Assembly (NCBI GenBank): GCA_964632015.1
Contig: CAZWAT010000159.1
Coordinates: 1 to 6,435, forward strand
Origin: JAAYCO01 sp964632015
Lineage (GTDB): Bacteria > Planctomycetota > Phycisphaerae > SM23-33
Direction of reading: 5' to 3'
DNA length: 6,435 nt
Shown: piece after piece, positions 1-6,244 of the stretch
Layout: every line of letters begins with the position of its first letter
How positions within the stretch are numbered: position 1 is the first letter of the stretch
Program-made: the position numbers and the translations under genes
The notes under the pieces: generated by a model
Database searches by the model: none
What the model was told of the DNA's origin: nothing
Seen by the model: the letters and a program-made list of their open reading frames with translations, nothing else

Positions 1-342
1 ACTGGCGACCCCCTGACGCGCGTCAGCCCGATGTCCGAGTGAGAGCGTTTTGCCTTCGCCAAGTATCAGTGCGGTTCGCACGGCACTGCGAAGCTGGCGC
101 ACATTGCCCGGCCAGGAGCATTGCTTAAAGATGTGCATCATGTCTTCATCAAGCTGCCTGATCTCCCTGCCAACCTCCCCGGCGTGCAGGTTTACAAAAT
201 GCCACACAAGCGCCTCGATGTCATTGGGTCTGCTTCGAAGCGGGGGGATTCGCAGATGAATGCCGCCGAGCCTGTAATAGAGGTCGCGACGGAACCGCCC
301 CTTTTTGACTTCGTGCGAAAGGTCGCGATTGGACGTGCCTAT
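1..342 (-). pseudogene. C-terminal part of the AAA+ domain of a sigma-54 activator, out of frame with its N-terminal part
   Basis: Reading the minus strand from 342 to the left edge gives an uninterrupted sigma-54 activator sequence in a different frame from the gene's N-terminal part. It begins IGTSNRDL (sensor I region). It continues with GRFRRDLYYRL, which carries the arginine fingers, then IPPLRSRPNDI, and then CSWPGNVRQLRSAV (the sensor II motif WPGNVR, around 85-125). It is still open at base 1, so the expected Fis-type helix-turn-helix lies outside the window. It has no start codon or ribosome site of its own and continues exactly where the upstream open frame leaves the family alignment. 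It is therefore the second half of a gene split by the 29-base insertion at 343-371. It can only be made if the shift is corrected, bypassed or a sequencing artefact. The family identity is certain; whether the gene is dead is not. Confidence 0.85.
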
Positions 343-1199
343 CAGGGCGCCCGGCCGAACCTCTCCCGGGTCACCCGCACGCTCACCCGCACAAGCTCGC
401 TTCCGCCGACGCGCTCAAAATCCTGCTGCTCCAGCACCCGCAGAAGCTCCGCCTGGAGACGAGGCGTCGTTTCGGAAATTTCATCCAGCAGCAGCGTTCC
501 GCCATGTGCCCGCTCGAACCGTCCCTTGTGCCTTGCCACTGCCCCGGTGAAAGCGCCGCGTTCATGCCCGAACAGCTCACTTTCAAGCAGAGACTCGCTT
601 AATGCAGCGCAGTTGACACGAACATAGGGGTTTTTGCGTCTGGGTGACCGGCGGTGCAAAAGGTATGACAGCAGCTCCTTGCCGGTTCCGCTTTCGCCAG
701 TGATCAGCACCGGAACAGTGGTGCCTGCGACCTTTTGGGCAAGGCGGATGGTCTTGAGCAATTCTTCACTTTGACCCACGATACGAAACAGGTGGTGGTT
801 GTCCTCTTCGCCCTCAGCAACGGGTACATTATGAGTAGGAAGAACCTGCGAAAGCATTGCGTCCACATCGTCGCGGGTCATGGGCAGCGCCATTACGTGG
901 GCACATCCATTTCGCATCGCGTTGACGGCCGACGATACGCATGGTTCATTGAGAATCGGCACCACGGGGACTTCGGGTATCAAAGCACGCGCGGTGTTGA
1001 TGATGCTCCAGTCGCCTTCGGATTCGACTTCAACAATGACAAGGTCCCACAGGGCCTGTTCGAGTCTTTCCATGGCTGAGGAGTGCGATGAGGTGACAGT
1101 CCCTCGCACAGCCCGTGCGGCAAGGGCCTCAAGCACGCATCTGACTGTTGATGTGTGCGGGGCGATAATCAGCACGTTCTGGCAAAGTGTTTCAGGCAT
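342..1199 (-). CDS. Sigma-54 activator, N-terminal part: non-canonical receiver plus truncated AAA+ domain
   Basis: This encodes 285 residues starting at the ATG at 1199-1197. Residues 8-120 form a receiver-like fold (NVLIIAPHT, WDLVIVEVE, AVNAMRNGCAHVMALP). The usual acidic pair is replaced by A13-P14, the phospho-acceptor Asp by E57, the Thr by L83 and the Lys by L105. The AAA+ domain starts near residue 139 (IVGQSEELLKTIRLA). It shows Walker A GESGTGKE (168-175), the sigma-54 contact loop GAFTGA (215-220) and Walker B LLDE (237-240). The match to the family ends at V276 (SELVRVSVRV). Residues 277-285 come from an insertion and end at TGA 344-342. The start overlaps the stop of the upstream gene by one base (TAATG), a typical coupling arrangement, with GGGAAG just upstream. 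A longer in-frame start at 1271 would lie inside the previous gene and is less likely. As read, the product lacks arginine fingers, sensor II and DNA-binding domain, so it should be unable to activate transcription. It is the last visible gene of the operon starting at 4178. Confidence 0.88.
   Translation of the reverse strand: MPETLCQNVLIIAPHTSTVRCVLEALAARAVRGTVTSSHSSAMERLEQALWDLVIVEVESEGDWSIINTARALIPEVPVVPILNEPCVSSAVNAMRNGCAHVMALPMTRDDVDAMLSQVLPTHNVPVAEGEEDNHHLFRIVGQSEELLKTIRLAQKVAGTTVPVLITGESGTGKELLSYLLHRRSPRRKNPYVRVNCAALSESLLESELFGHERGAFTGAVARHKGRFERAHGGTLLLDEISETTPRLQAELLRVLEQQDFERVGGSELVRVSVRVTRERFGRAP
343..371 (-). other. 29-base frame-breaking insertion in the sigma-54 activator gene
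   Basis: Aligning the two reading frames to the sigma-54 AAA+ family places GGSELVRVSVRV directly before IGTSNRDL, the same spacing as the usual GGxxxxxVDVRIIAATN. Exactly 29 bases lie between these two blocks. The number is not a multiple of three, which explains the frame change. On the minus strand the insert is GC-rich and contains the short palindromes CCCGGG and GGGCGCCC. I see no target-site duplication and no copy of it elsewhere in the window. A direct repeat GTGCGGGTGA lies immediately before it (two copies, 12 bases apart) and could favour replication slippage. An alternative reading is a 30-base in-frame insertion (10 residues) that has lost one base. Confidence 0.7.
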
Positions 1200-1885
1200 T
1201 ATTCTTCCCGTCGTCCTAGTTTTGCAGTGGCCGACTTGATCATGGACAATGGTTTGTTGACCTCCTGCCATTCAAGAAGAAGGTCCATCTGGTTTGCCGC
1301 CTGCGACCAACGACAATCTGGATACTCTTTGACGACCCGGGCGTAATGCTCGCGCGCCTTGGCAGGTGAGCTGTGTTGAAGACAATTGCCCATCTGGAAC
1401 AGAATCCACGCTCGTGAATCGTCATCACCCGGCTGCTCATAGGCGAGTTCATAAAGCTCAAGAGCGGCTGAGTATTCACCGTCGCCATAAAGCGAATCTG
1501 CAATTTCCTGTGCGTTTGCGAGTCCGGTTGCGGATCCTGTCTTGAGTGCCTTGATGATTTCATGATCGATCTGAATCCGAACAGGTTCGTCTTGTTGTTC
1601 AGTATCCGTCAGTTCAGTGGGTTGCTCGGGTTGCATCGGCTGGTCGAAAGTCGTCCTGCTTTCAGGATCTACCGGCTCAAGGCCTGTAAGAGTATGGATG
1701 GCGCGTTGCAGATCAAAGGCATGCCGGCTTGTCTGGGGAATTGGCGCGGATATGGAACTCATTTTCAAGCCATGCATACTCTGACGAATTTCTTCAGTCA
1801 CGTTTTCGGCAGCGAATGTGGGGTGACCGCACAATAGTGCGCCTATCGTCGCGACATATATCAGTCCGATCGCGGTGCTATTCAT
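1199..1885 (-). CDS. Small secreted TPR protein
   Basis: This encodes 228 residues. The N-terminus (MNSTAIGLIYVATIGALLCG, then HPTFAAEN) is a signal peptide with a plausible cleavage site near residues 25-26, so the mature protein should be periplasmic or exported. Residues 40-105 are rich in P, T, E and Q and probably form a disordered linker. Residues 125-205 contain about two TPR-like helical hairpins (EIADSLYGDGEYSAALELYELAY, then AWILFQMGNCLQ and AREHYARVVKEYP). The motif LYGDGEYSAAL (132-142) closely resembles LYSDGEYARAL in the neighbouring large TPR protein. The ATG is preceded by a strong ribosome site (GGGAGG at 1898-1893, seven bases away) lying inside the upstream gene. Its start overlaps that gene's end by eight bases, and its TAA overlaps the next ATG by one base. 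It is thus translationally embedded in the operon. TPRs usually act as protein-protein adaptors; the partner is unknown, and the large TPR protein is the obvious candidate. Confidence 0.85.
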   Translation of the reverse strand: MNSTAIGLIYVATIGALLCGHPTFAAENVTEEIRQSMHGLKMSSISAPIPQTSRHAFDLQRAIHTLTGLEPVDPESRTTFDQPMQPEQPTELTDTEQQDEPVRIQIDHEIIKALKTGSATGLANAQEIADSLYGDGEYSAALELYELAYEQPGDDDSRAWILFQMGNCLQHSSPAKAREHYARVVKEYPDCRWSQAANQMDLLLEWQEVNKPLSMIKSATAKLGRREE

Positions 1886-4178
1886 GCTTCTGCCTCCCTT
1901 CGTTGAGGGATGCCGGTGTCCACGCTGCCGCAGCTTGGGGATAGTCTTTTTGCATCACGTGCGCCCATCCGAGAATGGCTCTGGCTCTTCGCCCGGCTTC
2001 GTCATCGGTGGAGGCGTCGAACACCTCCTGGGCCAAGCTGGCGGCAGGTTTGGGGTCGCCCATCTGAAGGCAGATGTCGGCAAGCTCCAACTTGACATTG
2101 GTTGCCACGGCGCCGCTGATATCCGGCAGAATTGACGTCAAAGTTGCCCTTGCCTGGGCAAGCTCACCGTAGATTTTCAGGGTGCGGGCGAGTTCTATCT
2201 GGAGCTTGATTCTGGCGTCACGATCTTCGACATATCTTGTGCCGTTTCGGAGAACTGCCCCCGCCTTGTGTACAAGACCCATCTTGATATACACTCTGGC
2301 TTCGAGCGTGATCAGTTTTGCCAGTTGCGTATTTGTAAGCTTGGTGTGTTCAAGAGTCTGAAGTGACCCCATTGCGCCGACGCAGTCGTTGATTTCCAGC
2401 AGCAGGTTTCCCAAATCCATTACAACATCAAAGGTGTTCTCTGCCTCGGGATCCGCAGCCAGGGCTTTTCGCATGTTCGTGACAGCCGAGGTGAAGTCTC
2501 CTGCACGTGCCTGGCATTTTGCGAGCATTGAAAAGGCGTCGCGCAGGTGTTGTCGAGTGCCCCTGGGCTTGGCCAGATACTTCTCGAACCAGGTTCCTGC
2601 CTCTTTTGGATCCCCCTTTTGGAAGAAGCAATGTCCCAGATACAACGCGGCAAGGTTTGTGCCGGTCTGAGAGATGTTCAGGTGATAGAGTTTGTTGAAT
2701 GCCTTAATTGCGTCGTCCAGGTTACCTGCACGGAAGGCGACCAATCCGAGTTGGAGGTATGCATCGTCTATTTCCGGCCAGGTGGGGTAACCGTCCAGCA
2801 GTGAATACAGGTCGCGATTGGCTCCGGCATAGTCTTTAAGGTTCATTCGAAGCTTCCCGGAGTGCAACAAACCCCAGGCGGAGGCGCTGTGAGATGAATA
2901 CCTGGTCGACGTCAACCGATACCCCGCAAGGGCCGATGTGTAGTCGCCCGCGGCTTCATAGAGCATGGCGAGCGTCAGATGACCCTCTGGCAGACGGGCA
3001 TCCTGTGGCCACCTGAGGAAGATTCGTCGCCATGAAGAAACGGCCTCGGAATATAAAAGCTCTCTCGTGTCTTCGATGGACTCGGTCGCTCGCGGATCAT
3101 GAATAATGACGGCCTCGCCGGTGAACCTTGCGATGAGCCCTGCCATTCCGCAGGCAACCTCCACAAGTCTCTGCTCGGGTGCGTCGCTGAAACGCAGACT
3201 GACAGATCGGGATCGGGCTTTTGGACTGACCGACTGCCACTGGACTCGCAGTCCCGATTCAGCACTGACCCTTGTAAGCACGTCTTCAAGGGGCGCCTGC
3301 CACGCCCACGCACTGTAACGCCTCATGCGACTGTTGGTGGTGAGTCTCTTGATCTGCGGAGTGAAGCTGGCGATGTTCTGCTTGCCGCCTTCGCCGACAA
3401 ACCGGTAGAGGAAGGTATCTTCCATGCCTTCGAATGGGTCAACTTCGTTGTACTTCAGTTCCGGTATCTGCTGAGGCGAGTTCCACTGCGCCAGCGCATT
3501 GCGTCCCAGTGAGTCGGCAATCAAAAAATCGCAGTGTGCCTCAAGTTGTTCCTGCTCGGGCAATGCTCCAACGGCCGCTATTGATGCGTAGGCCCGACAT
3601 CTGGCGGTTGACCACCGGCCCTGTTGAAGATCGGCTTGTGCCTGAGTGATCGAAGCGACGGCTCGAACAATATCACTGCTTGCCCTTGTGAGATCGAGCA
3701 ATGCAGAGGTGGCTTCTTCAGATCTGCCCAATTTCTGAAGACATTGTGCCCGACGAAGGCGAATAAGCTCCGCAACTGTGCCATGCGCCTGATGCGAGTC
3801 ATGTGATAGCAATGCCCCAAAGGCTGCTAATGCACGTGCGTATTCACCGTCTGAGTATAAACCATTAGCGATATTCCACGAGATCGCCTGATCATGCATT
3901 TCGGCCCGAACATCCTCTACAGATAGTGGTTCATCCGGCGACGCAGGCGCATGTGTGGGTTCAACTTCGCCCGACGCCGGGGCAGGTGAGGGCCTCCATG
4001 GAAGAACCGCGACAACCAATCCGGTTGCGAAGGCGACAAGGGCAGTGTTCACGATCAGCAAGGATGGAACAAGCGGAAGCTTCACCTTGCGTGAGGGCGC
4101 AACAGGATTCGCCTCGCCGGCAGGGGTTTGCGGAGTCGGCGTCGCATCTTCAGCAGGTTTGTCTTGATCTGTCGCCAT
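1878..4178 (-). CDS. Membrane-anchored TPR protein with an embedded STN/N0-like domain
   Basis: This encodes 766 residues. Residues 1-33 are polar and end in basic residues (SRKVK). One hydrophobic segment follows at about 34-60 (LPLVPSLLIVNTALVAFATG onward), then a Pro/Ala-rich linker to about 85. This predicts an inner-membrane anchor with the bulk of the protein outside the cytoplasm. Residues 97-230 are TPR-like (SWNIANGLYSDGEYARALAAF). Residues 288-362 resemble the STN/N0 domain of secretins and TonB receptors: YSAWAWQAPLEDVLTRVSAE, SGLRVQW, VSLRFSDAPEQRLVEVACGM, then AGLIARF and AVIIHD. Residues 370-755 are TPR-type repeats again, for example LTLAMLYEAAGDYTSALAGY and LQLGLVAFRAGNLDDAIKAF. 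There is no enzymatic motif, so a scaffold or assembly role is the best guess (inference). It is the first gene after the sigma-54 promoter at 4268-4253. The ATG has only a weak ribosome site, but the next in-frame ATG (residue 94) would lose the membrane anchor. Its end overlaps the following gene by eight bases. Confidence 0.85.
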   Translation of the reverse strand: MATDQDKPAEDATPTPQTPAGEANPVAPSRKVKLPLVPSLLIVNTALVAFATGLVVAVLPWRPSPAPASGEVEPTHAPASPDEPLSVEDVRAEMHDQAISWNIANGLYSDGEYARALAAFGALLSHDSHQAHGTVAELIRLRRAQCLQKLGRSEEATSALLDLTRASSDIVRAVASITQAQADLQQGRWSTARCRAYASIAAVGALPEQEQLEAHCDFLIADSLGRNALAQWNSPQQIPELKYNEVDPFEGMEDTFLYRFVGEGGKQNIASFTPQIKRLTTNSRMRRYSAWAWQAPLEDVLTRVSAESGLRVQWQSVSPKARSRSVSLRFSDAPEQRLVEVACGMAGLIARFTGEAVIIHDPRATESIEDTRELLYSEAVSSWRRIFLRWPQDARLPEGHLTLAMLYEAAGDYTSALAGYRLTSTRYSSHSASAWGLLHSGKLRMNLKDYAGANRDLYSLLDGYPTWPEIDDAYLQLGLVAFRAGNLDDAIKAFNKLYHLNISQTGTNLAALYLGHCFFQKGDPKEAGTWFEKYLAKPRGTRQHLRDAFSMLAKCQARAGDFTSAVTNMRKALAADPEAENTFDVVMDLGNLLLEINDCVGAMGSLQTLEHTKLTNTQLAKLITLEARVYIKMGLVHKAGAVLRNGTRYVEDRDARIKLQIELARTLKIYGELAQARATLTSILPDISGAVATNVKLELADICLQMGDPKPAASLAQEVFDASTDDEAGRRARAILGWAHVMQKDYPQAAAAWTPASLNEGRQKHE

Positions 4179-4196
4179 TGACCAGTCGATCCAGTG

Positions 4197-4213
4197 GGCG
4201 CTCTAAACGCGCC
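4197..4213 (-). promoter_or_regulatory. Small hairpin in the leader of the TPR operon
   Basis: A perfect five-base-pair GGCGC/GCGCC stem with a seven-base loop lies between the predicted transcription start (about 4243) and the ATG at 4178. A direct repeat ACTGG-ATCG-ACTGG lies between it and the start codon, where a clear ribosome site is missing. It could influence initiation or RNA stability. The stem is short and may be chance. Confidence 0.3.
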
Positions 4214-4252
4214 TCTGACACAAAATGCATACATTTCACCGTCCATCTGACA

Positions 4253-4268
4253 TGCAACCGACATGCCA
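4253..4268 (-). promoter_or_regulatory. Sigma-54 (-24/-12) promoter of the TPR operon
   Basis: Read on the minus strand the site is TGGCATGTCGGTTGCA, followed by TG. It matches the sigma-54 consensus TGGCACG-N4-TTGCW at every defined position except one (C to T). The invariant GG and GC are exactly ten bases apart. The predicted transcription start is near 4243, giving a leader of about 65 bases before the ATG at 4178. It sits in the gap between a sigma-54 activator gene and the operon it faces. It shares its core (TGGCATG-N4-TTGCATG) with the promoter at 6245-6260, which makes chance very unlikely. Confidence 0.85.
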
Positions 4269-4302
4269 TTGCGTCAATATTTTTGGCGACCCGAATAAGA
4301 CC

Positions 4303-4332
4303 AGGGTTAAGATGTGGTGTAATAAAGGGTTA
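4303..4332. repeat. Direct heptamer repeat upstream of the sigma-54 promoter, candidate activator site
   Basis: AGGGTTA occurs at 4303-4309 and again at 4326-4332. The copies are 23 bases apart, about two helical turns, and lie 35-64 bases upstream of the -24 element. Sigma-54 promoters normally need upstream activator-binding sites, and paired sites on one helix face would fit. I did not find the heptamer near the right-hand promoter, which weakens the idea. The rest of 4333-4449 is AT-rich and shows no gene, clear dyad or strong terminator. Confidence 0.25.
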
Positions 4333-4449
4333 TGCTACCGCGATTGCGATTTGATGTTGATTTGGCGTCTCTATATTCGTGATGAGGAATTGAAAATAAA
4401 AGGACAGGAACGTAGGAGTTTTGCTCAAATGCGCTAGATTTCTTTGCGC

Positions 4450-5862
4450 CTAGGGGTTGTTTGATCCGGCGGTTTGTGCCTGGGGATCGGTAGGCGTTGT
4501 TGACGGGATCTTGATGTCGTAGCGTTTGATCTTCGAGTGCAGGGTCGCCCTTGTGATGCCAAGCAGGGCGGCAGCTCTGGTCCGTTGCCAATTCGTTTCC
4601 TGAAGTGCCCGGCAGATGAATTCCCGTTCCGCGGCTTCAAGCGAGAAATCCACTGTTATATTCGCATTACTCTTTGTGGTGGTCTGGCGTTCGATCATCA
4701 GGCTTCCAGCCGAGATGCGCGTTCCTTTTTCCAGAATAGTTGCTCGTTCAATGACATTCTTAAGTTCTCGCACGTTGCCGGGCCAATCGTGGCCGCGTAG
4801 TGCTTCCTTTGCGTCTTCAGCAAGTTCGTTAAACTTACCAGGCGCGTTTTCGCAGGCATGAAGGAAATACTCTGCAAGCAGGATGATGTCGTCGCGTCTT
4901 TGGGCCGATCGCAATGGAGCAATCTTAATAGGAAGGACGGCGAGCCGGTAGTACAGGTCTTTACGGAACTTGCCGGCCATGGCTTGATCGAATAGTCTCA
5001 GATTGCTAGAGGCGATTATCGTTGCCGAGCAGGAGATGTCTTTTGTCCCGCCGACTTTTCGAAACTTGCGTTCCTGGAGGAATCGCAGCAGTTTTGCCTG
5101 CAAATCCTGGGGCATTTCACTGATTTCGTCTAAGAAGATGCTCCCGCTATCAGCAAGTTCCAGCAGGCCTGTCTTCTCTTTGTCCGCCCCGGTGAACGCT
5201 CCCTTGACGTGCCCGAACAGTTCGCTTTCGAGAAGGTTGGCCGTTAGTGTGGCGCAGTTCACTGCAATGAATCTGCCGGATTTTCCATGTCGCCACGCAT
5301 GCACTGCTTGGGCGGCAAGTTCCTTGCCTGCTCCCGTCTCGCCCAGCAGTAATATAGGATTGCACCGACTCTCGGCGACAATTCTGATCATTTCCAGCAT
5401 GCGGACGACGGCTGGGCTCTTTCCAGCTATGGGTACGCCGGGCGGGCAATGCGAGCAGAAGAACTTTTCGTGAGAAGGCGAATTGCCTTCTTCATTCATG
5501 CAGCTTATAAGCTCCGTGAGTCGTTGAGCGTCAAGAGGTGCGGTGATGTAATCGTATGCGCCTGCTCGCACGCATTTTACGGCCATGCCCGTGTCGGGTT
5601 TTTCGGCAACCACCACTATCGACGTTGCTGAAGCTCCTGCCTTGCAGCGTCGAATGAAGTCTATGGTCACTTCGTTGTCAGCCTGTCCCCAAAGAATCGC
5701 AAGCTTGGGTTGACGTGTGAGAATGAGTCCGAGTCCCTTCGTGCAATCATCAGCCACAAGGGCCTGTGAACCCAACAGAGCCAATGTCTCCTCTGACCAT
5801 GCCGGCCTATTGCCGATGGCCACCACCGACCCCAAATCCTTTATTGCCCCGCCTTTATTCAT
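4450..5862 (-). CDS. NtrC-family sigma-54 activator with pseudo-receiver domain
   Basis: This encodes 470 residues, a full-length activator. Residues 11-122 are receiver-like (VVAIGN, PKLAILWGQ, GAYDYITAPLD) but lack the phosphorylation machinery: G17-N18 replace the acidic pair, W58 the phospho-acceptor Asp, A86 the Thr and A108 the Lys. A linker contains CSHC (136-139). The AAA+ domain has Walker A GETGAGK (174-180), GAFTGA (221-226), Walker B FLDE (243-246), sensor I IIASSN (282-287), arginine fingers in GKFRKDLYYR (297-306) and sensor II WPGNVRE (360-366). A Fis-type helix-turn-helix occupies about 411-451 (RTRAAALLGITRATLHSKIK). The protein should hydrolyse ATP to open sigma-54 promoter complexes, but it is unlikely to be switched by a histidine kinase. 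The ATG at 5862 is the only start after the in-frame stop at 5883-5881, and its ribosome site (GGGAT) is weak. It lies between the two sigma-54 promoters and is the natural candidate to control both. Confidence 0.93.
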   Translation of the reverse strand: MNKGGAIKDLGSVVAIGNRPAWSEETLALLGSQALVADDCTKGLGLILTRQPKLAILWGQADNEVTIDFIRRCKAGASATSIVVVAEKPDTGMAVKCVRAGAYDYITAPLDAQRLTELISCMNEEGNSPSHEKFFCSHCPPGVPIAGKSPAVVRMLEMIRIVAESRCNPILLLGETGAGKELAAQAVHAWRHGKSGRFIAVNCATLTANLLESELFGHVKGAFTGADKEKTGLLELADSGSIFLDEISEMPQDLQAKLLRFLQERKFRKVGGTKDISCSATIIASSNLRLFDQAMAGKFRKDLYYRLAVLPIKIAPLRSAQRRDDIILLAEYFLHACENAPGKFNELAEDAKEALRGHDWPGNVRELKNVIERATILEKGTRISAGSLMIERQTTTKSNANITVDFSLEAAEREFICRALQETNWQRTRAAALLGITRATLHSKIKRYDIKIPSTTPTDPQAQTAGSNNP

Positions 5863-5872
5863 GCACGATCCC

Positions 5873-5940
5873 GCGGATAGTTACTGGAAAATTGGGCAAA
5901 CCCTGTTGCCTGGTTGGCCAAGTTGCCTGAATGCGGATAG
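5873..5940. repeat. Cluster of short direct and inverted repeats upstream of the activator gene, candidate operator
   Basis: Within about 70 bases of the activator ATG there are three overlapping patterns. GCGGATAG occurs at 5873-5880 and 5933-5940. GTTGCCTG occurs at 5905-5912 and 5922-5929, 17 bases apart. An inverted repeat GGCAA-N6-TTGCC lies at 5895-5910. Such a nest just upstream of a regulator gene suggests an operator, perhaps for autoregulation. Each repeat is short, so the case rests on their clustering. Confidence 0.35.
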
Positions 5941-5966
5941 GTCATGTTTGAAATGAGGTACATCTC

Positions 5967-5978
5967 GGAATCCATTCC
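5967..5978. promoter_or_regulatory. GGAAT-CC-ATTCC dyad, candidate regulator site
   Basis: This is a perfect five-base inverted repeat with a two-base centre, about 105 bases upstream of the leftward activator gene and about 270 bases upstream of the rightward sigma-54 promoter. A related dyad, GGAATATTCC, lies at 6116-6125. Two dyads with the same arm in one intergenic region suggest one binding protein, but the arms are short. Confidence 0.3.
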
Positions 5979-6115
5979 AAGCTACCTTTCACAAATTAGT
6001 ATCAACCTTCATCTTAACGAGCCAAGAAAAAGGATAAAGCTCAGGTTGACACTCTGCAAGTGAAAAGGGGAAATGTCGATCAACTTTGGCCTCAATTGCA
6101 GCGACGCATACCGGA

Positions 6116-6125
6116 GGAATATTCC
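6116..6125. promoter_or_regulatory. GGAATATTCC palindrome, candidate sigma-54 upstream activator site
   Basis: This perfect ten-base palindrome lies about 120 bases upstream of the -24 element at 6245, within the distance usual for NtrC-type activator sites. It shares its GGAAT arm with the dyad at 5967-5978. I did not find an equivalent full dyad near the other sigma-54 promoter; there is only a weak ATTC-N8-GAAT at about 4375-4390. Confidence 0.3.
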
Positions 6126-6244
6126 GCCTGGTAAGAAATTCATTCCTGTTTCGTCTGTGTAACAATGTAGGGCTCGGAACGTGAGAAAATGCGGTTCGCA
6201 GTATATATGTGTCAAACCGGCCACATCAGCCATGTTTTTTGATA

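Larger units (their letters stand above)
5863..6244. other. Divergent intergenic region without a supported gene
   Basis: This stretch separates the minus-strand activator (ATG at 5862) from the rightward sigma-54 promoter at 6245. No frame here shows family resemblance, a ribosome site or a credible protein. I see no convincing -35/-10 or sigma-54 promoter for the leftward activator gene. The region holds short dyads and direct repeats, listed separately, that are plausible regulator-binding sites. The activator's own promoter must lie here but cannot be placed by eye. Confidence 0.6.

Noticed and set aside
342..380. Programmed ribosomal frameshift joining the two halves of the second activator
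   Set aside because: No slippery heptamer in phase, and the 29 inserted bases have no counterpart in the family. Mutation or an assembly error is simpler, although not excluded.
121..627. Long plus-strand frames opposite the activator and TPR genes
   Set aside because: They have no family resemblance and arise from the codon structure of the minus-strand genes.
1200..1271. Upstream ATG extending the second activator by 24 residues
   Set aside because: It lies inside the secreted TPR gene. The extra residues do not resemble the family, and the TAATG overlap start fits the receiver fold directly.
4430..4452. Intrinsic terminator after the first activator gene
   Set aside because: Only a four-base GCGC pairing with no following T-run on the transcribed strand. 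Not enough to call.
5894..5912. Possible sigma-54 promoter for the activator gene (minus strand, GGCAACAGGGTTTGC)
   Set aside because: GG and GC are eleven bases apart instead of ten and the flanking T is missing. The spacing is strict for sigma-54.
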